The position numbers and the translations under genes are program-made. Below, piece by piece: positions 9,841-22,606 of a stretch of DNA of 64,000 nucleotides. The stretch lies in NCBI RefSeq assembly GCF_003576645.1, contig NC_044918.1, positions 23,331,743 to 23,395,742 on the forward strand, given 5' to 3'. The notes below the pieces were generated by a model. The model saw only the letters and a program-made list of their open reading frames with translations. It did no database searches and had not been told where the DNA came from. Position 1 is the stretch's first letter. Each line of letters starts with the position of its first letter. The DNA is from Ipomoea triloba (lineage: Eukaryota; Streptophyta; Magnoliopsida; Solanales; Convolvulaceae).

Positions 9841-10414
9841 AGCCTTGGAATAAAAGTTCTATAGTGGACATCCAACCTAGCTGGAACCTAGGTTTAATGA
9901 GACAACTAAGTTATTGAACGAAGTGTGTCACTGTGGGGGGTCTTGGGCTGCCTACCATTCCTCATTAGAATAGTGACTCCCACACGAGGTTAGCACGTTG
10001 ATGCCTTAATGATTCGAATTTTGATTGACATGTGTGAGTATGCGGGATATATACTCGAAAAAGAATCACCTATGTAAGAGAGAAGTGGGGCCACTTCAAA
10101 GGAGAATTGATGAGCTAAATTCTTTAGAAACTCTTGCAGAACTAGGAATGATGACCCATGATCAAAATGGGCACACCCATGAGAACAAAACAAAGATTGG
10201 AAGGTTCCAGTGCGGGATATGTCATCGTCTATACAAACAGTAGTATGGTTCAAAGACATCAAGTTCTACCGGACAGCCAGTAGAATAAGCATATCTTCAC
10301 AAGGTAAGGTTCAAATGGTAACACCTACCCTATCCTATGCATGGATCGACCGTATAGCACATTCATGTCATGCTTCCACATCCCAAAAAATCAATTTTCA
10401 TTCATGTGAGGGAT

Positions 10415-11100
10415 TGTTGGAATTTTTAGCTTAAAATGACGTTTAAGTAGTTATTTTTTGGTACAAATATATGTGGGGTCCACTTCCAGTTTGGGTTGGG
10501 TCAAAGTGGATTATGGTTCTTTGTAGGGAGATGAAGAAATTGATATATATGTACGCTCAAAATGGATAATATATGAATGATAAATTGATTCTCAAAGTAG
10601 ATCCATTTGAGTTGGAAAATGAATGTGGAAAGACATTATAAAACCATTTGTCCCACATTAGTTTAGAAACTAAAGTGGATTTGCACCACTATATATACAA
10701 GAGCCTTTTAGAATGAGCTGGAAATATAGCATATATAGAGTCTCTCCCGCACGTAAGGGTGCAAATCAAATCCCAAAATGAGTCTGAAAAGACTTGAATC
10801 GTGTAGGATGGCACCTGCGGGGCATGAATGTTGTAAATTGGTTGGCCTTGCGAGCATAAGTTATGCCAATATTTCATATATTTTTATCCAACTTAGAGCC
10901 ATTGCCCGAGAGTAATAGTTGTTTCCGAAGTGTAGAACTAATTCCACTCTTCGGATGGGACTACTCGAACAGAGGAGTCAGTTTGACTCTTCGATTTTTC
11001 CGAGAAAATTGCACATACATAACCTTCCGGTAACTCTTTGTGGGTACTACATACTTGAACTACTGTTCGTGATTGATTTTAAGAAAAAAGTGTGTGATAC
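10415..11100 (+). mobile_element. 3' LTR of the same Copia element
   Basis: Begins TGTTGGAATTTTTAGC right after a purine-rich tract (GTGAGGGAT), the polypurine tract position. A CACTATATATACAAG promoter-like stretch lies about 270 bp in. The 3' boundary is uncertain because I found no clear terminal CA with a matching target duplication; 11100 is an estimate. The sequence between 9840 and 10414 is the non-coding 3' part of the element. Confidence 0.7.
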
Positions 11101-11294
11101 AAACGATTCAGATTTCTCCTCCTTTTCGTTCTTTCATTTTCTAGTTGGGTTTATTATATTAAAATTTATAAAATCCTAATTATTATTATTTATTTATTTT
11201 ATATAAATAAATTTTGGTTTTGTACCCAGCTTTGGTTAGAATTAATTTTCTAAAAATTAAATTTCATTTTTCGTTTATATATATATGCTTGTGT

Positions 11295-11320
11295 GGGTGG
11301 GTGTGTGGGTGGGAGGGGGG
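11295..11320 (+). other. Potential G-quadruplex (five G runs)
   Basis: Plus-strand G runs of 3, 3, 3, 3 and 6 are separated by loops of 1, 5, 1 and 1 nt, within an otherwise A+T-rich region. This meets the usual G4 rule (four G3+ runs, loops 1-7). No gene lies next to it. Confidence 0.7.
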
Positions 11321-11639
11321 TAAATCAACTTATTCACCACCTATAATTACCAAGGTGTTAAGTTGTGTTACAACATTTTAAAAACTCATCACTCGAATGT
11401 TGTAATAATTCACAATAAACTTGAACATGCATTTCTATTACGACCATTTGTCGTCGGCTATTATGTGCAACTACAACTACTACGAACTGGTCTTCGACGT
11501 TGTTTTTTGGGCTACGAAGACGACGACAATGAGTTCTTGGTGAGGGAACTATAGAAAGCGTAGATATGAAGGAAGCCACTCGTTTTTTGCCGTAGTCTAC
11601 CTTTGAATATGATGACTAATTTGCCTTCGTGCAATTATT

Positions 11640-12890
11640 AGCTAATCAGCCTAATGATGTATAAATGGGAGTGTAAAAGATGGGTGTGAATGTCGTTCCG
11701 CTGAGGATTGGGGTTATGGCACGTAATTGTATGAATTAAGAATGCTAGGCACTAGAGTATGCGAATCAACTAGAATCCAAGCAACTAAAACTGAATGATG
11801 AAAATTAAAAGAAAGCAATTGACTAAGGAGTTAACTGTATTGTAAGGGAATGGGCCAGATTAGGGGGTTGTAATCTTGATGTTCTAACAATCTAAGAATT
11901 AGGGAAAGAATAATTAACCTAGGGATGTATGGGCGATGCACGTAAGAATTCAATTTAGCTACTTTCGTAATCAATAAACCGAATTAAGCTACAATTGCCC
12001 CACTGCCGTGATGCATCAATCATAACCTTAAGCACCTAAGCATTGTAAGCCCCCAAAATTACCCATATTCTCATAGTAGGAAAATTAGGTTGAAATTGGT
12101 TCCATCCAACTTTCGTTGTAATGAATCCCTCTCTTAGACTAGCAATTAATTGTGGCCATCAATCAATAACAAGTAGAAAGAAATTCCCAAATCAACATAA
12201 ACCCTAGGTAAAAGATTCAATCCCTTTATGCAATAATCATAAATTGAACATCAAGATTAACAATGATCCCCTAATCCAAACCCATAAGCGAATTACTCAC
12301 GCATGATTGAAGAAAACACAGCAAAGTAAAAATTGAAGATTGAAAACATAGCTGCAAGATTAAAGAATAAAAAGGGAAAACTTTACTAACAATTCTTGAG
12401 AGTACTTCCAATCCGAACGATGATTCCAAGCTCGAAACCGAATTCAATGATGTAAATCTGCTGTATTCTATGCTGTGGAAAAATCTAAAGAAGGGAAAAA
12501 TTGCACTAAACTAAACTAGGGCTCGAGATATTCCCAAATATCAGAAAACACGGAATGAATACTGGACAGTAGCCGGGTCACGGCCGCCATCACGGCAGGG
12601 ATCGGGGCCGTGATGTGGCGTGGCCAGCTGCTGTCCGCGGTGGAGGTCATAACCGTGATCCTCTTCTGACTCCTTTCGTGCTCCGTTGCTCCTTTCCGTC
12701 CCAGGGTAGATTCCTTATGTCTCGAAAACTAGTCCGGGATGACCGAAAATCCTTCCTTTGCTCCTCATTTGTGAATAAACTAAGATTGATCAAATGTAAC
12801 ACACAAACGAGCCTTAAATGTATCAAGTTAAAGGAAATAAGCAACAGAACTACTAAACCGTGGGGCAAATAAAGGTATAAAATCATGTGT
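11640..12890 (-). mobile_element. Likely LTR-retroelement remnant, unclassified
   Basis: The stretch has the composition and phrases often seen in Gypsy-type LTR/leader sequences: repeated oligo-A/T clusters, conserved AATTAACCTAGGG and GCACCTAAGCATTGTAAG phrases, and a G+C-rich island at 12560-12700 (GGCCGTGATG repeats). No coding domain or clean LTR termini were found, and the orientation is a guess from the parallel with 20700-21750. Confidence 0.35.
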
Positions 12891-12897
12891 ATCACAG

Positions 12898-13182
12898 CCT
12901 ATCAGTCAATTTTGGTTTATTTGACCACTATTAGTTGTTTGATTTGGTTAAAAAATCAATATAGATGTTTGGTTAATAAGCTTTTTGTAACTCCAAAATA
13001 TTAAAATTCAAATGGCTACTCAAAGCAATCTTTTCAATTAGCTTTTTGAGAAAAGAAATTATACCAAACAACTATTAGCTAACAGCTAATTTACCAAACA
13101 TATTTCTACAATCAGCTAATATTATCAACTAATCATACCTTCTAACTCAATCAGCTAACAGTCATTTACCAAACAGAGCCAA
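12898..13182. mobile_element. 5'-truncated Tourist-like MITE
   Basis: The right end, TCAGCTAACAGTCATTTACCAAACAGAGCC, is the reverse complement of the GTTTGGTAAATGGCT start used by the family at 60298-61456. The left end (AGTCAATTTTGGTTTATTTGACC) matches about 20 bp inside that family's left terminus, so the outermost bases are missing. Confidence 0.6.
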
Positions 13183-13189
13183 TAATCTC

Positions 13190-14640
13190 CAATTTAAAAA
13201 CCCAAATCCCCTAAATCAGTGCAATTAGTGATCTTAAATCTGGACCGTGCAATCACATAGATTAATGGTGTGAATTTCACCACACATTCTTACCTAAAGA
13301 CTAGTTCACATGGTAGTCGGACTATATATATTTCAAAAAGTTGAATGAAAACAATATTAATTAAATAACAAAATTTAATGTTAGGTGTCGTCATGCCATT
13401 TGTATATTCGTTACTAGTTAAATGAAGCACATTGCGTAACTAAATAAATGTTAAATATTAAAATAAATTAAATAATTACATTAGGAAAGTAAATAAAATA
13501 ACTACAATATTTTCACATATAATCGGTAATTAAATTGTTAATTTGTTTAGAATATAATGGTATATCTATATATCATAGTTTATTCTAAAAAAAATAATTC
13601 ATATACTATATTAAGTAATTGAAATCACCACCAATCATATTCAGCATTGAACAATTCAAACTATCTAATATATAATTATATGTAGTTGAATAATAAATAC
13701 TTTATTTTGTTGAAACTCAAATAAATAAAAAGAAATATATTGCATTTATTTTTTAACCATTACAAGATTTGAGCTAATAAAAGTTACGTTGTATGTATAC
13801 TAGCACTATAAAAATTACGCAGTTAAAAATTACAATTAGAAATAAATTTCAACAAAATTCATAGAAACGTTTTTAAAAATCTTAACAAATCTTTAGGACA
13901 TATTGAAAAGATGTAGGCAAAACTAAGAAGAAAATGACAAAATTAAAAAGTATTTGTAAATGTACCAGAAATAAAGTTGAATGTATAAGTCATCAATACA
14001 ATCAATCGCATTTAAATAGTATTAATTCCAATTAATTATATAACTTTGCAGTTAGATTTAACGGTGTTAAGGAAAAAACATAAAAGATGAGAGGTAACAT
14101 TAGAACTTATTTGTATTAGTATAAGAAAAAGAATATAAGTTACAAATCATTATGCAATCTACATATTACTATTATACAATTTTTTTTTTTACCATTATAA
14201 TAACCTTAATATTATTAGTTTTTTATTATATTTAGTATATATTATATATATACCTCATTGCTAACCATAGATGAATTGTGATTGGAGCTTGTCCAACCTC
14301 TCGAGCTAGAGGGAAGTAGATAACAGCAAGGAGCACCACAGGAGTCACCGCCCGTTGACTTGGTCTGTCCCTCTCTCTATCAGAGTCGTCTCACAGGTGC
14401 TTTAACATACAGTACGTTTTCTCTGATGTTTACATATATATGCTAACACAAAAGTAGATAACACCAAGGATAATAAATTAATAACAACATGCATGGATCG
14501 AATTGATTTTGCAATATCAAACAACTTATCATCACACTTTTAATCTCCTCCTCTAGCTCATTAGTTATGACGATTGTTGATAAAATGTCCACGTCAGTAT
14601 GTATGTTCACATTTTTTGGATGGTAGATTAAATTTCCTTC
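13190..14640. other. A+T-rich intergenic DNA, no gene seen
   Basis: No recognisable coding sequence. A G+C-richer block at 14280-14400 (GGAGCACCACAGGAGTCACC...) stands out in composition but I cannot assign it. Confidence 0.4.
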
Positions 14641-14644
14641 CATT

Positions 14645-15150
14645 TCATGTGTTTGGTTTAGGAGGTTCGATATCAGGGAATGAAAAGTTATAGATTTTCT
14701 TTGATTGATAACTTTTTTTAAACATAGGTATACAATTATTTGATTATCCTTATAATTAAAAAAACTTATTATCAAATTTAAATCAAGTATAATTTTAATT
14801 CAGTCTTATCCCTTTTTGTTTTATTGTCTTCTCATTTTATCGTATCCTCACTACATAGGATTAGTGCTTTGAGATATTTGTTTTGATTTTTTGTTTATAT
14901 TAGTTCTTTGGATCGGATGTCATCATACTAGTATCAATTATCTTCGATTTTTTATTTTTAGATTTTTAAAACATTTATTTCAATTATAGGGTTATACATA
15001 GCCATTAACCAAACAACAATATTAGTATTAATCATCCTAATTTTAACTTACTACTAAACATGCAAAATACTTTCACCAAATCCTATTTCAATTACAATTA
15101 TTTGATTATCATTCTGATCCTGATTTTCATATTTTAATGAAACACACCCT
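14645..15150. mobile_element. Probable Tourist-like MITE
   Basis: The left end, CATGTGTTTGGTTTAGG, and the right end, ATGAAACACACCCTA, are imperfect inverted copies of the GTGTGTTTGGTT type found at 15742. The inner part carries TTATCATTCTGATCCTGATTT on the right arm. No clean target duplication seen. Confidence 0.45.
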
Positions 15151-15159
15151 ATGTATGAC

Positions 15160-15735
15160 CAAGTCCAACATTCAATTTCATTCTACCACTATCTAATAAG
15201 ATACACCTAATTTTGTTGAGTACTATTTGAAAAATGTAATGCGCAGCACACAGAGATGTTAAAACAATAGTTGTAACACAAGAGACTTGATAACGCAGTT
15301 TGGGAAAAACCCTATTCTGCGAGGCACTTCTCAGTCTTGAGAATTTGCCTAAATCCACTAAAAGCTTAATATTCAAAGTACATAGTTTTGGGACCAGAAA
15401 TTACACAATAGATTGATCTTCTCCTATCTAATCTATTGTAACCTAAACACATGTACTACTTTCTAGGGGAATTTAGAATCCTCTCAAACTCTCTTATGCC
15501 TCACAATATTAGCTAGGGAATTCGTGAATGGTGTAATGGTGAGAGGTCCTTTAAATAGCCAACTAATCAGAACCAAAACAGTATTGGTGTTATTCCTAGT
15601 TTGTTTGGGATTTGATTTCTAATCTTGGTGTACTCCTTTTTCTGACTTGAATTGGATTTCTTTTTGCCAAACAATTGTGATCAACCTTTTGATTCAACAC
15701 TATTGATGGTAGTTTTGATGCTGTTCAGTAACGTA
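15160..15735. repeat. Unclassified repeat-like sequence
   Basis: The phrase GATAACGCAGTTTGGGAAAAACCC and the following AGGCACTTCTCAGTC stretch resemble the insert at 19385-20700 in style (a TAACGCAGTT/GGTTCGG motif near the middle). No termini or coding domains could be defined. Confidence 0.3.
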
Positions 15736-15741
15736 CACTAA

Positions 15742-16047
15742 GGGTGTGTTTGGTTGGGGGTTTAGGCATAAGGTATGGGTATCAAAGTGATTGTTAGTGT
15801 TTGGTTGATAGGTTTTGTGAATGCTACTATGGGTTTGGACTTTGGAATACCCCATTAATGGCAAAACCCATACCCTTATTAAATAAGAGTTTCATCTCCC
15901 TTCATCATTTCTTCCCAAACTATTAATAATCATTCCATTCCACCCAATTACCAAACATGCTAAATACTTTTACCAAAACTCATTACCCTTACCAAGTATT
16001 TGATACCCATTCCGATTCCGATTCCCATGTGCGAACCAAACACACCC
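15742..16047. mobile_element. PIF/Harbinger (Tourist-like) MITE, 306 bp
   Basis: Perfect terminal GGGTGTGTTTGGTT / AACCAAACACACCC inverted repeats with TAA duplicated at 15739-15741 and 16048-16050. Inner arms (TAAGGTATGGGTATC / GATACCCATTCC) extend the foldback. Complete, non-coding. Confidence 0.93.
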
Positions 16048-16249
16048 TAAAAAATAACCCATCCCAAATAGTTATACCTACAACTATCAATATTGTAGCA
16101 TTACAATTATTATAATATGTATGCCTATCCAGTAAAATAAATAAATGAACCTTTGAAATTTATTTATCAGCTAGAACCTACAAATTTTCAAAGGCCGGAT
16201 TGCAGGAATTGTAAGATTTTTTTAAAAAAAATTTTTAATCACTTAATTA

Positions 16250-16689
16250 AGGTGTGTACCTGAGAACTGAAATCAGGATGAGAATCAAATACTTGGTAAT
16301 GGTAATGAATTTTGGTGAAAGTATTTTGCATGTTTGGTACTATGGTGGAGTTATAATGATTATCAATATTGATGTTTACGTTGGTTATGTATGACACTAA
16401 TTTTAAAAATACAAAAGCAAAAAATCAAGGCAATTGATTATAATATAATGACATCCAAAGCATCAATATGACAAAAAAAAATAAAATTAAAACAAAAATC
16501 TAAAAGCACTAATTCAAACTTAAAAGTTAGATTACCAATAAGATGAAATGATACTCATTTTTAATTAAGGAATAAGATTTTTAATTAAAATCAAATTCTA
16601 TAATTGTGTTCTAAAAAATTATCAACTAAATACCAAGATTAGTTTTGATTCACACTTCTGATTTGTAAGCACATGAACCAAATGCATCT
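16250..16689. mobile_element. Diverged Tourist-like MITE, 440 bp
   Basis: Ends AGGTGTGTACCTGAGAACTG and ...CATGAACCAAATGCATCT are imperfect inverted repeats flanked by TTA (16247-16249 and 16690-16692). Inner motifs (CAAATACTTGGTAATGGTAA) are shared with the 15742 element in inverted sense. Strongly decayed. Confidence 0.55.
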
Positions 16690-17064
16690 TTACTTATGCT
16701 TTTAAGTATAGTAACCCATTTGTATTTTTATGACATGTAAAAGGATGTATTTCTCGAATAATGATGAGAGATGGAGACATTTTAGCTTTGTTAGTGTGCA
16801 GTCGATTCTATTCTAGCGATTTATTAACATTATTAAAAAGATGGGGCGGTGGAGAGTCTAAATCAATAGAGTGACTTGGTGAGTGAGAAATACATGCATA
16901 TAAAACATTTCTAAATTGCTTCAGATTGAGAACATTAAAAACAACAACAACAACAACATATCTATAATTTTTTTTTGAGTATTATCGACTCTATTACAAG
17001 ATAATATTTGTTCAATAACAACATATCTATATTTATTTATTTATTAATATCATTATATTTTTGT

Positions 17065-17450
17065 CCTTGATTTATAGGTGGTAGTCCACTTTCAATCCTT
17101 TTTTTTTTATAAGAGCATCCACCTTTAGTCTTATTATTATTGTGACATGATCATTTTTTGTCCCCGTCAATAAAATCGTTAAAATAACATTAAATACAAG
17201 GACATTTTGATTTTTTTACAAAGTAGGTTGACCCACTATATTTTTATTTTTACGTGCTATTTTTTTATTTAAAAAAAACTCTATTTGAAGACCGAAATAT
17301 CGTTGTATTTGATAAAATTTAAACGATTTTATTGATAAAGGACAAAAAATAGTCATGCCACAATAATAATACTAGGACCAAAATGGATGTTCAGAAATAA
17401 AATTACTAAAAGTGGAATGACACCTATAAATATATGACTAAAAATGGAAA
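17065..17450. repeat. Foldback element (MULE-like or MITE)
   Basis: Outer arms GTCCTTGATTTATAGGTGG / ACACCTATAAATATATGAC and inner arms TCAATAAAATCGTTAAA / TTTAAACGATTTTATTGA face each other. The same TTTTGTCC wording occurs on both sides. No clean target duplication seen. Confidence 0.55.
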
Positions 17451-18060
17451 CTCTTTATTTATTTTATAAAACGCGCAATGTTAAAGTATAGAGTAATGAT
17501 TCATAAAACTATATATATATATATATGCAAACAAGAAAGAATTGGTTTGACCAATGAATAATAAACATGATAGACAAAATGAGATAGAAGGAGTACTTTT
17601 TAATCAAAATGTAAGAGTTATGTTTTTCTTCAAAAGTATTACACTTTTCCTTAAAATAACAAACACATTGTACTTTATTCTTAATTAGTATTACATTTTT
17701 CAGTATAAGTATTACATTTTTATCTTGACCCGACCCGTCTCACAGATCTCACGGACAAGGATATGTGAAATGGTCTCACACAAATTTTTGTCTTAAATTA
17801 TAGATATAATATTTTGAAAAAAAAAAATTAACTATCAATTATTGTGTAGTGTGATGACACTTATGTTATTATTCTAAATGAGTGATCATATGATTGAACC
17901 CAGTGGTGATAGCATTGATTCTGTATGCTCAAAAAGATTGAGATAATATGAAAGAGATATTACCTTGTAAATATTCATGAATGTTTTAAAAAAAAATTTA
18001 TTAACTATTACTTTCATAAAATTTTAGTTATATCGTAATCCAACTCCATTCAAAATAGCT

Positions 18061-18286
18061 TTTCCAAGTATCATGTCGTCCACTTTTTAAGTCTTCTCGC
18101 ATAGCTCTTCCAAGAATCCAAGGATGAAGTCTTCCACCTAAAGTCTTCTCGCATATTACATGAGTACCGGTAAATTGTTCCATACAATGTTCTGCGGCCT
18201 ATAACACAAAATATATTTTTAATATATTTAAAGTACATTATATAAAATAATGTACTTTCAGTATTCAAATAATATATTTTTCTTAA

Positions 18287-18328
<42 letters not shown>

Positions 18329-18450
18329 ATATATTAAAAATATATTATTTGTATACTGAATGTATATGATTTGATAGGCTGTATGGACCATCAATAATGG
18401 TTGTGAATACCTTATACGGCCGAGACAAATGGGCACGTGAGCAATTGTGA
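18061..18450. repeat. A+T foldback with (TA)n core
   Basis: A (TA)n tract at about 18290-18325 sits between inverted copies of AATATATTTTTCTTAAATATA-type sequence and GTACTTTCAGTATTCAAATA / TTATTTGTATACTGAATGTA. The same TACATTATTTG-ATACTGAA phrase recurs at 36310-36540 and 6080-6120, so this is a dispersed family. Confidence 0.5.
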
Positions 18451-19384
18451 AACTTGACTTGACCATATTGTGCATAGTATAGAATCTTTCCAGTTTTTCA
18501 CAAGATCCATTACTCTGTCAACAAAGACTTATTGAATGCACAAAGAGAAAGAAGACTTGCTAGTCATTTACTCACATACTTTTTATAAAATAAAAATAAA
18601 AATGTTGATATACTTTGATCACAAGATACTTGTGCCTTGTTGAAATAATTAATAAGGGCTAAAATTTTAAACGTTTCTTGACGTAAAGCTAATAAATTTT
18701 TTTTTTTACCTAAGATGTCAGTTATTAGTTTAAACAGTTCAAATTTTTTAACGATTTAAAAGAAGACAAATATGTTTTCAAAAAAAAAAAAGAAAAGAAG
18801 ACATATATTATCATGTTTGGCATGTGATAAGTGTTCAAATGTCAATTTGATCTATTTTTTTGTTTAAGTTAATTGAATTTGGTACTTAGTTCTTTATCAT
18901 TTGATTTTCAAGTATTTCTAAGCAAGAATTCTAAAGCAAGACAATTCGCGACATGTTGAGAGTAATTGACCATAACCCTATCACATGAAGTCCAATTGAG
19001 GTTATTGAAATATCAATGGAAATCAACGGAAGTCCTCTACAACTTTGATGTTGCGCACTTTTAGAGATTCGGGACACATTAATATCAGAAAATCAGAAGA
19101 ACTTGATGCAAATCATGCGACACATCAAAAGTGATTTAACCATATCTTCCTCATATGATGTCTAATCAACTTAATTCAAGTTTTCCATTCAAAAAAAAAA
19201 AGTTAATTCAAGTATCCATGTAAAGCTAAGAGAATTCCTTACAACTTTCATGTTTAATATTTTCCAAAATTTGAAGTAGAACAAGGCCAAAAACGAGGAT
19301 AAAGTTTAGCAAACCAATGTCATGTCAGCTGGGCAGGCTTCATTGGGCAGTAAGGAACACTTGTTGGTCCCAGTAGATAAGGTG
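18451..19384. other. Intergenic DNA, nothing recognised
   Basis: A+T-rich. No coding homology, no repeat ends. A poly-A tract lies near 18780 and another near 19190. Confidence 0.4.
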
Positions 19385-20700
19385 TGAGTCTAGAAGGGGG
19401 GTTGAATAGACTTACAAGAATTTTTAAAACTTTTCCGAGAATGAACTCTTACGAAGGTTAAACTTTACCAAAGATAAACGCAACAGAAAGATAAAGGTTA
19501 ATCAGATTTTAATATCACTTTGCATGATTTTGTGATTATGAAAAGTTGGGTTTGGTTGTGAGTATGCAATGCAGTGCGTAAATATAAAGAGAGAGAGAGA
19601 GAGAGAGATTTTTATAGTGGTTCGGCTGTTAACGAAGCTCACTCCACTCTTCTTCACAACTTGTGAAGGTTTAATTTGCACTATTGTCTCCTTTGATAGT
19701 ACAAAATCCTCTCTAAAACGCGCTCCTTTGATCACCAAGCCCGTCAACCACGCTTTAATAGGTTTTTCAACTCCTTCAAAGTTTACTCCGCCTCTTTCTA
19801 CTTCTCCTAAGCAGAGATTGGTTGAAATGGTTGAAGAGTTTCTCCAACGTGGAAATCTTGTCTTGAGCTTCTTGATTCAATGCTTGAAATGCACAAGATC
19901 TCCTTGAAAAACTAGATTGAGAGTTTTAGCGTTTGAATATTTTGCACACTGTTTTGAGCTTGTAATTGCTTTTTGCGTATGTCAACCAACAACTCCAAAT
20001 AAAAGCGAGCATAGGTATTTATAGGCGTGAATTTTAGTTCCGTTGGAGGGAAACTGAAATTCAAAAGCCTATATCCAGTGTGTAATATCCGCTGGGTAAA
20101 ATGTGACCATTTGTGAATGTTAGTACTTTCTAGCAGTTTGTCTACTTTAGTGTAAAGACAATTTGTCTTTTGTCTTACACAAAAGGACATGTCATTTAAT
20201 GCTCCTTGGGATCACAGCCTAGGATCCATTTGACATTCTAATCATACCCAACCTCAAGGCTATGGACAAGACAAATTTCCAGAGAATGTCTTTAGAGTCC
20301 TAGTGCCTTGGGTATTCGTGAGAATGATTGACCTTATCATTCTCTCATCATCTCCTCGAATTAATCATCTTGATTATTCGGTCTTCAAGAGTTCGACCCT
20401 TCTAGTATTCGGCCTTGTACATCTTCAGTCTTCATATCTTCAAGTCTTCAAGTCTTCAAGTCTTTGGTCTTCAAGTCTTCAAGTCTTCAAGTCTTTGGTC
20501 TTCAAGTCTTCGGCTCTCTAGGCTTCAACCTGAAGCCTTCAGTCTTGAGAGCATTCTAAGTCTTTGATTGAAATTTACTCTTGATCTGTATGGACTCGTC
20601 CAAAACGAGTTCTTGACAAGGATTCGTCCTACTAAGAAAGCAAAAAACATAAAAAAGAAAAAAGGTTTGGGGGGTCTCCTCTGGTCTTTGGTATCATCAA
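19385..20700 (+). repeat. Unclassified interspersed repeat
   Basis: Starts near GTGTGAGTCTAGAAGGGGGG and ends near GGTATCATCAAAATCAATG and TTGGGGTTCC. I recall similar wording from high-copy plant repeats with no coding function. Inside are a (GA)n tract (19590-19609), a G+C-richer block (19620-19910) with no homology I recognise, and a TCTTCAAG minisatellite (20423-20512). Confidence 0.4.
20423..20512 (+). repeat. TCTTCAAG minisatellite
   Basis: About nine 8-9 bp TCTTCAAG(T) units in two blocks separated by TCTTTGG. This array gives a repetitive SSSLQVFKS-type frame that should not be read as a protein. Confidence 0.9.
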
Positions 20701-21750
20701 AATCAATGACTTGGGGTTCCTAACAACACTGCCTTGCACGGTCGTGTCAACGCCGTGTCCGATCCCAGGTCACGTCAACTGTGGAAACATGGTTTTTAAA
20801 ATCATTTTGAGATCCTTTTTAGGACTTTTTGACCCTAGGCTTCAAGAAATATTTATAGGCAGTCTTGGAGGCAAAAACCAATCCAAGGATGATTATATCT
20901 CAGGAAGACTTGGGGTCAATATTTTTTCACAGATTAAATGAGTGTCTTCCTATGCTCTTCAATTCTTTTATCGTTTCTTTAATTTTTTTTTTTGGGTTTG
21001 CCTCCATGTTTAGAGGATAAATGTTGTAGTACTTGCTGGATTTATGGTGAACCCTAGCTTGATACCTTATTCTTGATTTTTTTCTTGCAAATTTATGATT
21101 CTTTTTCCTTTCATTCAATTGTATTTCTTTATTGTTCTTGAATTAATAGTTGCTAGCTTATTGGATTTTTGATTGGTGCATGAACTTTTCAATAGAGATT
21201 CCTTAGTGCTTGTAGATCTCACACAATTAGAAAGAGTGGATTGCAACCCTAGAGGTAGGATGACATCAATAATCATGTGTGTTTGAGTCAAATTGTTGAG
21301 TAGAATAATTCACAAAATGTTAATACAATCCTTAGGGAAAAATTGATTTATAATGGATTTTAATTTTAATTAATCAACCTAGGATTAGTTGTTAATACAC
21401 TTGGTAAATATATTAACAAGAAATAGGAGGTCGCACGGTCTTAGAGATAAACAATTGTTATTGGCATGTATCTTTTATGGTCAATGATATCCTAGGGAAT
21501 CCATATATCTAAGAACCCTTTTCTCATTAGTTGATTCCCTCATATTTGCTTGTTTTTATTTATTGCTTAGTCGTTGACTTTCTTTTAATTCCTTTTCACA
21601 ATTTCTTTAGCCTACATAATAGAACAATGGATAGTACTAGTATTCGTATTCCATGAGGGATACAACACTCGTTACTCAATCTTCTATACTAAAAAAAACG
21701 ATAGGTATCGTACACTTGTCTAATCAAATTTGTATAGTTACAATTCGAGT
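20701..21750 (+). mobile_element. Gypsy-type LTR remnant (Athila/Tat-like)
   Basis: The stretch resembles the 3' half of long plant Gypsy LTRs: CACGGTCGTGTCAACGCCGTGTCC near the left, long T-rich tracts, then near the right end ATTCCATGAGGGATACAACAC and ATAGGTATCGTACACTTG, the typical wording just before the LTR end. No primer-binding site or gag follows, so it is a solo or truncated LTR. Confidence 0.45.
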
Positions 21751-22320
21751 ATATATCAACGTGCTCCTTAACTTGTGAAAATTTAGATCAATTAAAAATG
21801 TGGTTATTTAAATGTGAAAAAGTTATTTCAAGTTAGGAGTAGGTGAATCCTTTTCAAATAGGTGAAAAATGTGTGTAATTTATCAAAAAAGGTTTGCCCT
21901 TTTGTTAAATTTTGTTGTTTGCATGTGACAAGAGTCTATTGAAGATTAAAAAAAATAGTTTTCTTTATTAAGAAATAAAATTTATGTACGTATTAAAAAA
22001 TAGCATTCACTCATAGACTTGCATTCGAATTTCTTATATTGTATGGTCCCTCTTTGAAGTGTGATTGGTCCTTATTATTTCGTTGCTCTAATCCATATCT
22101 ATACTATTAAGGTTTGAGTAATATTTTAAAATATGATAATGCAATTTCTATTAGTACTCCTTAAAATTATACATTAAAATATGGTAATACAATTCGTAAT
22201 ATAATATATTTTCTCACACTTTTCTATTCGTAAAACAATTCTAGATTAAAATTAATAATTGTAATAAACTAATAATACAGCACATATACTTCCCTGCAAC
22301 GTAATCTATACTTCTATTTA
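21751..22320. other. A+T-rich DNA, nothing recognised
   Basis: No coding or repeat structure that I can support. Confidence 0.4.
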
Positions 22321-22454
22321 TATACTATACTAATAAGAGCCAAAGAGAGTTAGACCTAAAATGGGTAGAAAAAATGGCGGTCAAATTATTTAATCAAACA
22401 GATGGTTCAGATTGTTTAGATTTATATTTTTCCTTGAGATTTCCCAATTTATCC

Positions 22455-22606
22455 TTAATTATATGATTATCCGTTAAGTTTTCCGTTAAATATTCTCTTC
22501 TCCTATGATTATCCGTTAAGTTTTCCGTTAAATATTCTCTTCTCCGTTAATATTCCGTTAAGTTTTCCGTTAAATATTCTCTTCTCCGTTAATATTCCGT
22601 TAACTT
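22455..22606 (+). repeat. Tandem repeat of TTCCGTTAA-containing units
   Basis: Units of roughly 42 bp built from TCCGTTAAGTTTTCCGTTAA and ATATTCTCTTCTCC repeat about three times inside the Helitron; the unit is absent from the 7570-8375 copy. Confidence 0.85.

Noticed and set aside
20423..20512. Regularly spaced short repeats suggestive of CRISPR
   Set aside because: Units are 8-9 bp in direct contact with no unique spacers, in a plant nuclear context.
20303..20521. 72-codon frame with SSSLQVFKS repeats
   Set aside because: Translation of the TCTTCAAG minisatellite, with no promoter or homology.
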